6,708 nt of DNA from Candidatus Woesearchaeota archaeon. GTDB taxonomy: Archaea > Nanobdellota > Nanobdellia > Woesearchaeales > 21-14-0-10-32-9. How positions within the stretch are numbered: the first letter of the stretch is position 1; each line of letters starts with the position of its first letter. The notes beneath the pieces were generated by a model, which saw only the letters and a list, made by a program, of their open reading frames with translations, was not told where the DNA came from and searched no databases. A program made the translations under genes and the position numbers. The DNA is taken from contig PWWA01000078.1 of the NCBI GenBank assembly GCA_003562145.1, forward strand, positions 1 to 6,708, written 5' to 3'. Positions 4,643 to 6,708 of the stretch are shown one piece after another.

Positions 4643-5928
4643 AAAAAACAAAAGAAACGGAAGAGTATTTCAGCGTGTTCATAGATGGAAAGCCAGAGAG
4701 CAAAGGAAAGCTTAAGGGGTTAACGTTTTCCTTTAAGGATAATATATGTGTGAAAGGAATTGAGACGAAAGCCAGCTCGAAGATACTTGAAGGGTACAAG
4801 CCCTTATTCGATGCAACTGCTGTTGAAAGAATAAGAGGGGAAGGCGGCCAAATAATTGGGAAGACAATCCAGGATGAGTTCGGCTTTGGAAGCTTCTGCA
4901 CCAATACAGGCATCGGGATAAAGCCTCCCAAGAACCCCGTGGATAAGGAAAGGGTTACCGGGGGGAGCAGTGGCGGAAGCGCAGCAGCCGTAAAAGTTCT
5001 TGACAACCATGTTTCCATCGCGGAAAGCACAGGAGGAAGCATAGCCAACCCAGCAGCATTCTGCGGGGTCATTGGGTTAACGCCTACGTATGGATTGGTA
5101 AGCAGGCACGGGTTACTGGATTACGCTAACAGCCTGGACAAGATAGGCGTTATAAGCAGGAACATAAAGGATGCTGCTAGGACGTTAAGCGTTATCGCTG
5201 GAAGCGATGGAAAGGATATGACATGTACAGCGGAAAAAAAAGATTATGAAGGATATTTGGGTGAAAGCGTAAAAGGGATGACTATAGGAATCCCAAAAGA
5301 ATATGTTAGGGGCTTAGACCCTGAAGTTGAAAAAGGCTTCCTGGTAACAAGGAAAATATTGGAAAAAAAAGGGGTTAGGTTTAAGGATGTAAGCTTAAGG
5401 AAAAACGCTGAGTATTCTATACCAACTTATTATGTAATTGCCATGTGCGAGGCAAGCACGAACTTAGCGAAGTACTCAGGGTTAAGGTACGGGTATACTG
5501 AAGAAATAGAGAATGAGCATTACGACAATTTCTATTCAAGGGTAAGGGGTAGTGCTTTTGGGGAAGAGGCAAAAAGAAGAATATTGCTGGGCACTTTTGC
5601 GAGGATGACTGGTTATAGGGATGCGTATTACGACAAGGCCTTAAAGGCGAGAACAATCTTAATAAATGAATACAAGGAGGCGTTCAAGGATTGTGATGCG
5701 ATAATGCACCCAACCATGCCGATACTTCCGCCTACTTTTGAGGACGCAAAGAAATTAACGCCCTTACAAAATTACATGTTAGACTTGTTAACAGTAGGAG
5801 CGAATCTTGCAGGGCTACCACATATAAGCGTGCCCGCAAAGAACACTAAGCTACCTGTAGGAGTAATGTTTACTGCTGATCATTTCGATGAAGAAAAACT
5901 AATAATACTGGGTGAGAGCCTTGAATGA
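4639..5928 (+). CDS. gatA: Asp/Glu-tRNA amidotransferase subunit A (glutaminase/amidase)
   Basis: GatA releases ammonia from glutamine (or asparagine) for amidation of the mischarged tRNA on GatB. The amidase Ser-cis-Ser-Lys triad is visible: K33 in SFKDN, the cis-Ser of GGSSGGS (S110, with S111 next to it) and the nucleophile S134 in STGGSIANPAAFCG. Other family landmarks are KILEGY (48-53), PTYGLVSRHGL (149-159), EASTNLAKYSGLRYG (271-285), EEAKRRILLGTFARMTGY and the C-terminal TVGANLAGLPHISVP. At 429 residues it is shorter than the usual 450-490, mainly at the N-terminus. The region before the nucleophile reads AESTGGSIA where most GatA have GSDTGGSIR, and GKTIQDEF replaces GKTNMDEF. The complete triad argues it is active. 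Start at ATG 4639 overlaps gatC; the end overlaps gatB. Confidence 0.95.
   Translation: MKKTKETEEYFSVFIDGKPESKGKLKGLTFSFKDNICVKGIETKASSKILEGYKPLFDATAVERIRGEGGQIIGKTIQDEFGFGSFCTNTGIGIKPPKNPVDKERVTGGSSGGSAAAVKVLDNHVSIAESTGGSIANPAAFCGVIGLTPTYGLVSRHGLLDYANSLDKIGVISRNIKDAARTLSVIAGSDGKDMTCTAEKKDYEGYLGESVKGMTIGIPKEYVRGLDPEVEKGFLVTRKILEKKGVRFKDVSLRKNAEYSIPTYYVIAMCEASTNLAKYSGLRYGYTEEIENEHYDNFYSRVRGSAFGEEAKRRILLGTFARMTGYRDAYYDKALKARTILINEYKEAFKDCDAIMHPTMPILPPTFEDAKKLTPLQNYMLDLLTVGANLAGLPHISVPAKNTKLPVGVMFTADHFDEEKLIILGESLE
5911..5916 (+). promoter_or_regulatory. Shine-Dalgarno site for gatB inside gatA
   Basis: GGTGAG lies 4 bases before TTG 5921 and 13 bases before ATG 5930. The short distance matches the other GGTG sites in the window (4-6 bases) and favours the TTG. 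Confidence 0.5.
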
Positions 5929-6708
5929 AATGAAAATCGGCTTGGAGATACACGTTACTCTGAATACTAAGAGCAAGCTGTTCTGCTCATGCCCAACGAC
6001 CGCAGCTGAGCCCAACAATAATACTTGCGTTGTTTGCCTAGGGCACCCGGGTAGCAAGCCGTACTTGAATAGGGAAGCAGTGCTAAAAACAATAAAATTA
6101 TGCAAAGCCCTGAACTGTGAAGTTGCCAGAGAAATTATTTTTTCGAGGAAAAACTATTTTTACCCGGACTTATCAAAGAATTACCAGATTACCCAGTACG
6201 AAGAACCACTTGGAAGCAAAGGCCACTTAGAAGTGGACGGGAAGAAAATCAGGATTAAGAGAGTACACTTAGAAGAGGACCCGGCAAGCATAACAAGAGA
6301 GAACGGCGAAGTCCTAATTGACTATAACCGTTCAGGGATGCCCCTCGCCGAAATCGTAACTGAGCCAGACTTGTCCAGCCCTGAGCAGGCAAGGAAGTTC
6401 ATGAAAAAGCTTTTGCGCGTCCTTCGTTACCTGGATGTCTTCAGCACTGATGGAGTGATTAAGGCGGATATAAACGTTTCAGTTAAGGAATCCAGCTATA
6501 AGAGAGTTGAGATAAAAAACGTTACGGGCTTTAAGGATATAGAATTAGCAATTACTTACGAGGCGGAGAGGCAGCAACGCGCGGTTTCAGAGAAAGAAGA
6601 AATTAAGATGGAAACAAGGGCTTGGAATCCGGGCAAAGGCGTAACGGTTTCCATGAGAGAAAAGGAATCAGAGGCGGATTACGCGTATATTTACGAGCCA
6701 GACATACC
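5921..6708 (+). CDS. gatB: Asp/Glu-tRNA amidotransferase subunit B, 3'-truncated by window
   Basis: The first 262 codons of GatB, the subunit that phosphorylates the tRNA-bound Asp (or Glu) and amidates it. The GatB/GatE cradle domain opens with KIGLEIHVTLNTKSKLFCSC. A zinc site is formed by C22, C24, C36 and C39 (CSC and CVVC). Further hallmarks are RKNYFYPDLSKNYQITQYEE, VHLEEDPAS, LIDYNRSGMPLAEIVTEPDL, RVEIKNVTGF and, at the cut end, EADYAYIYEPDI. These match GatB more than GatE, and the gatC-gatA context supports this. The start is probably TTG 5921, with GGTGAG just upstream; ATG 5930 is the alternative, three codons shorter. The gene overlaps gatA by 8 bases if TTG is used. No frameshift is seen up to the window end. 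Confidence 0.94.
   Translation, partial: MNEMKIGLEIHVTLNTKSKLFCSCPTTAAEPNNNTCVVCLGHPGSKPYLNREAVLKTIKLCKALNCEVAREIIFSRKNYFYPDLSKNYQITQYEEPLGSKGHLEVDGKKIRIKRVHLEEDPASITRENGEVLIDYNRSGMPLAEIVTEPDLSSPEQARKFMKKLLRVLRYLDVFSTDGVIKADINVSVKESSYKRVEIKNVTGFKDIELAITYEAERQQRAVSEKEEIKMETRAWNPGKGVTVSMREKESEADYAYIYEPDI

Noticed and set aside
1..6708. CRISPR array, insertion sequence, integrase or attachment site
   Set aside because: No regularly spaced repeats, no transposase or recombinase gene, and no partial tRNA copy suggesting integration at tRNA-Asn were seen.

Overview
The window looks like a compact archaeal chromosome segment, most plausibly from a DPANN-type lineage (Woesearchaeota, Pacearchaeota or a relative); the phylum is inferred, not shown. 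The archaeal signs are TATA boxes about 26-32 bases ahead of gene starts, several apparently leaderless genes, GGTG-type Shine-Dalgarno sites inside operons with TTG starts, AGA/AGG arginine codons, and an archaeal-looking gatC-gatA-gatB operon beside tRNA-Asn. No mobile element, CRISPR array or rRNA is visible.

Left part (1-602): the first 27 codons of an unidentified minus-strand gene diverge from a small winged-helix (MarR-like) regulator on the plus strand. The 185-base gap between them carries two copies of the same TATA-like 12-mer. A perfect CCGG-cored inverted repeat lies between the regulator and the next operon.

Middle part (648-3945): four tightly packed plus-strand genes. These are a small hydrophobic membrane protein; a membrane-anchored coiled-coil protein ending in one clear and one degenerate LysM domain; an unrecognised helical protein with an Asn/Thr/Gln-rich linker; and a membrane-anchored NodB/CE4 polysaccharide deacetylase with Asp-Asp and HxxxH motifs. 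LysM normally binds GlcNAc-containing glycans, and CE4 enzymes remove N-acetyl groups from such glycans. The operon therefore looks like a cell-surface glycan binding and modification unit, in an organism not expected to make peptidoglycan. This is the best candidate here for an undescribed system. Genes 1 and 2 of the operon seem to share a related membrane-hairpin module.

Right part (3977-6708): a 69-residue zinc-ribbon protein, tRNA-Asn(GUU) with encoded CCA, then overlapping gatC, gatA and gatB (gatB runs off the end). The zinc-ribbon gene, the tRNA and gatC each start 30-32 bases after the start of a nearly identical 16-base promoter element (TATA plus an AAAACCCTT-like tail). In archaea GatCAB converts Asp-tRNA(Asn) to Asn-tRNA(Asn), so the tRNA sits beside the enzyme that amidates its charged form, apparently under a matching promoter. 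GatA is short (429 residues) and departs from the amidase consensus next to its nucleophile.
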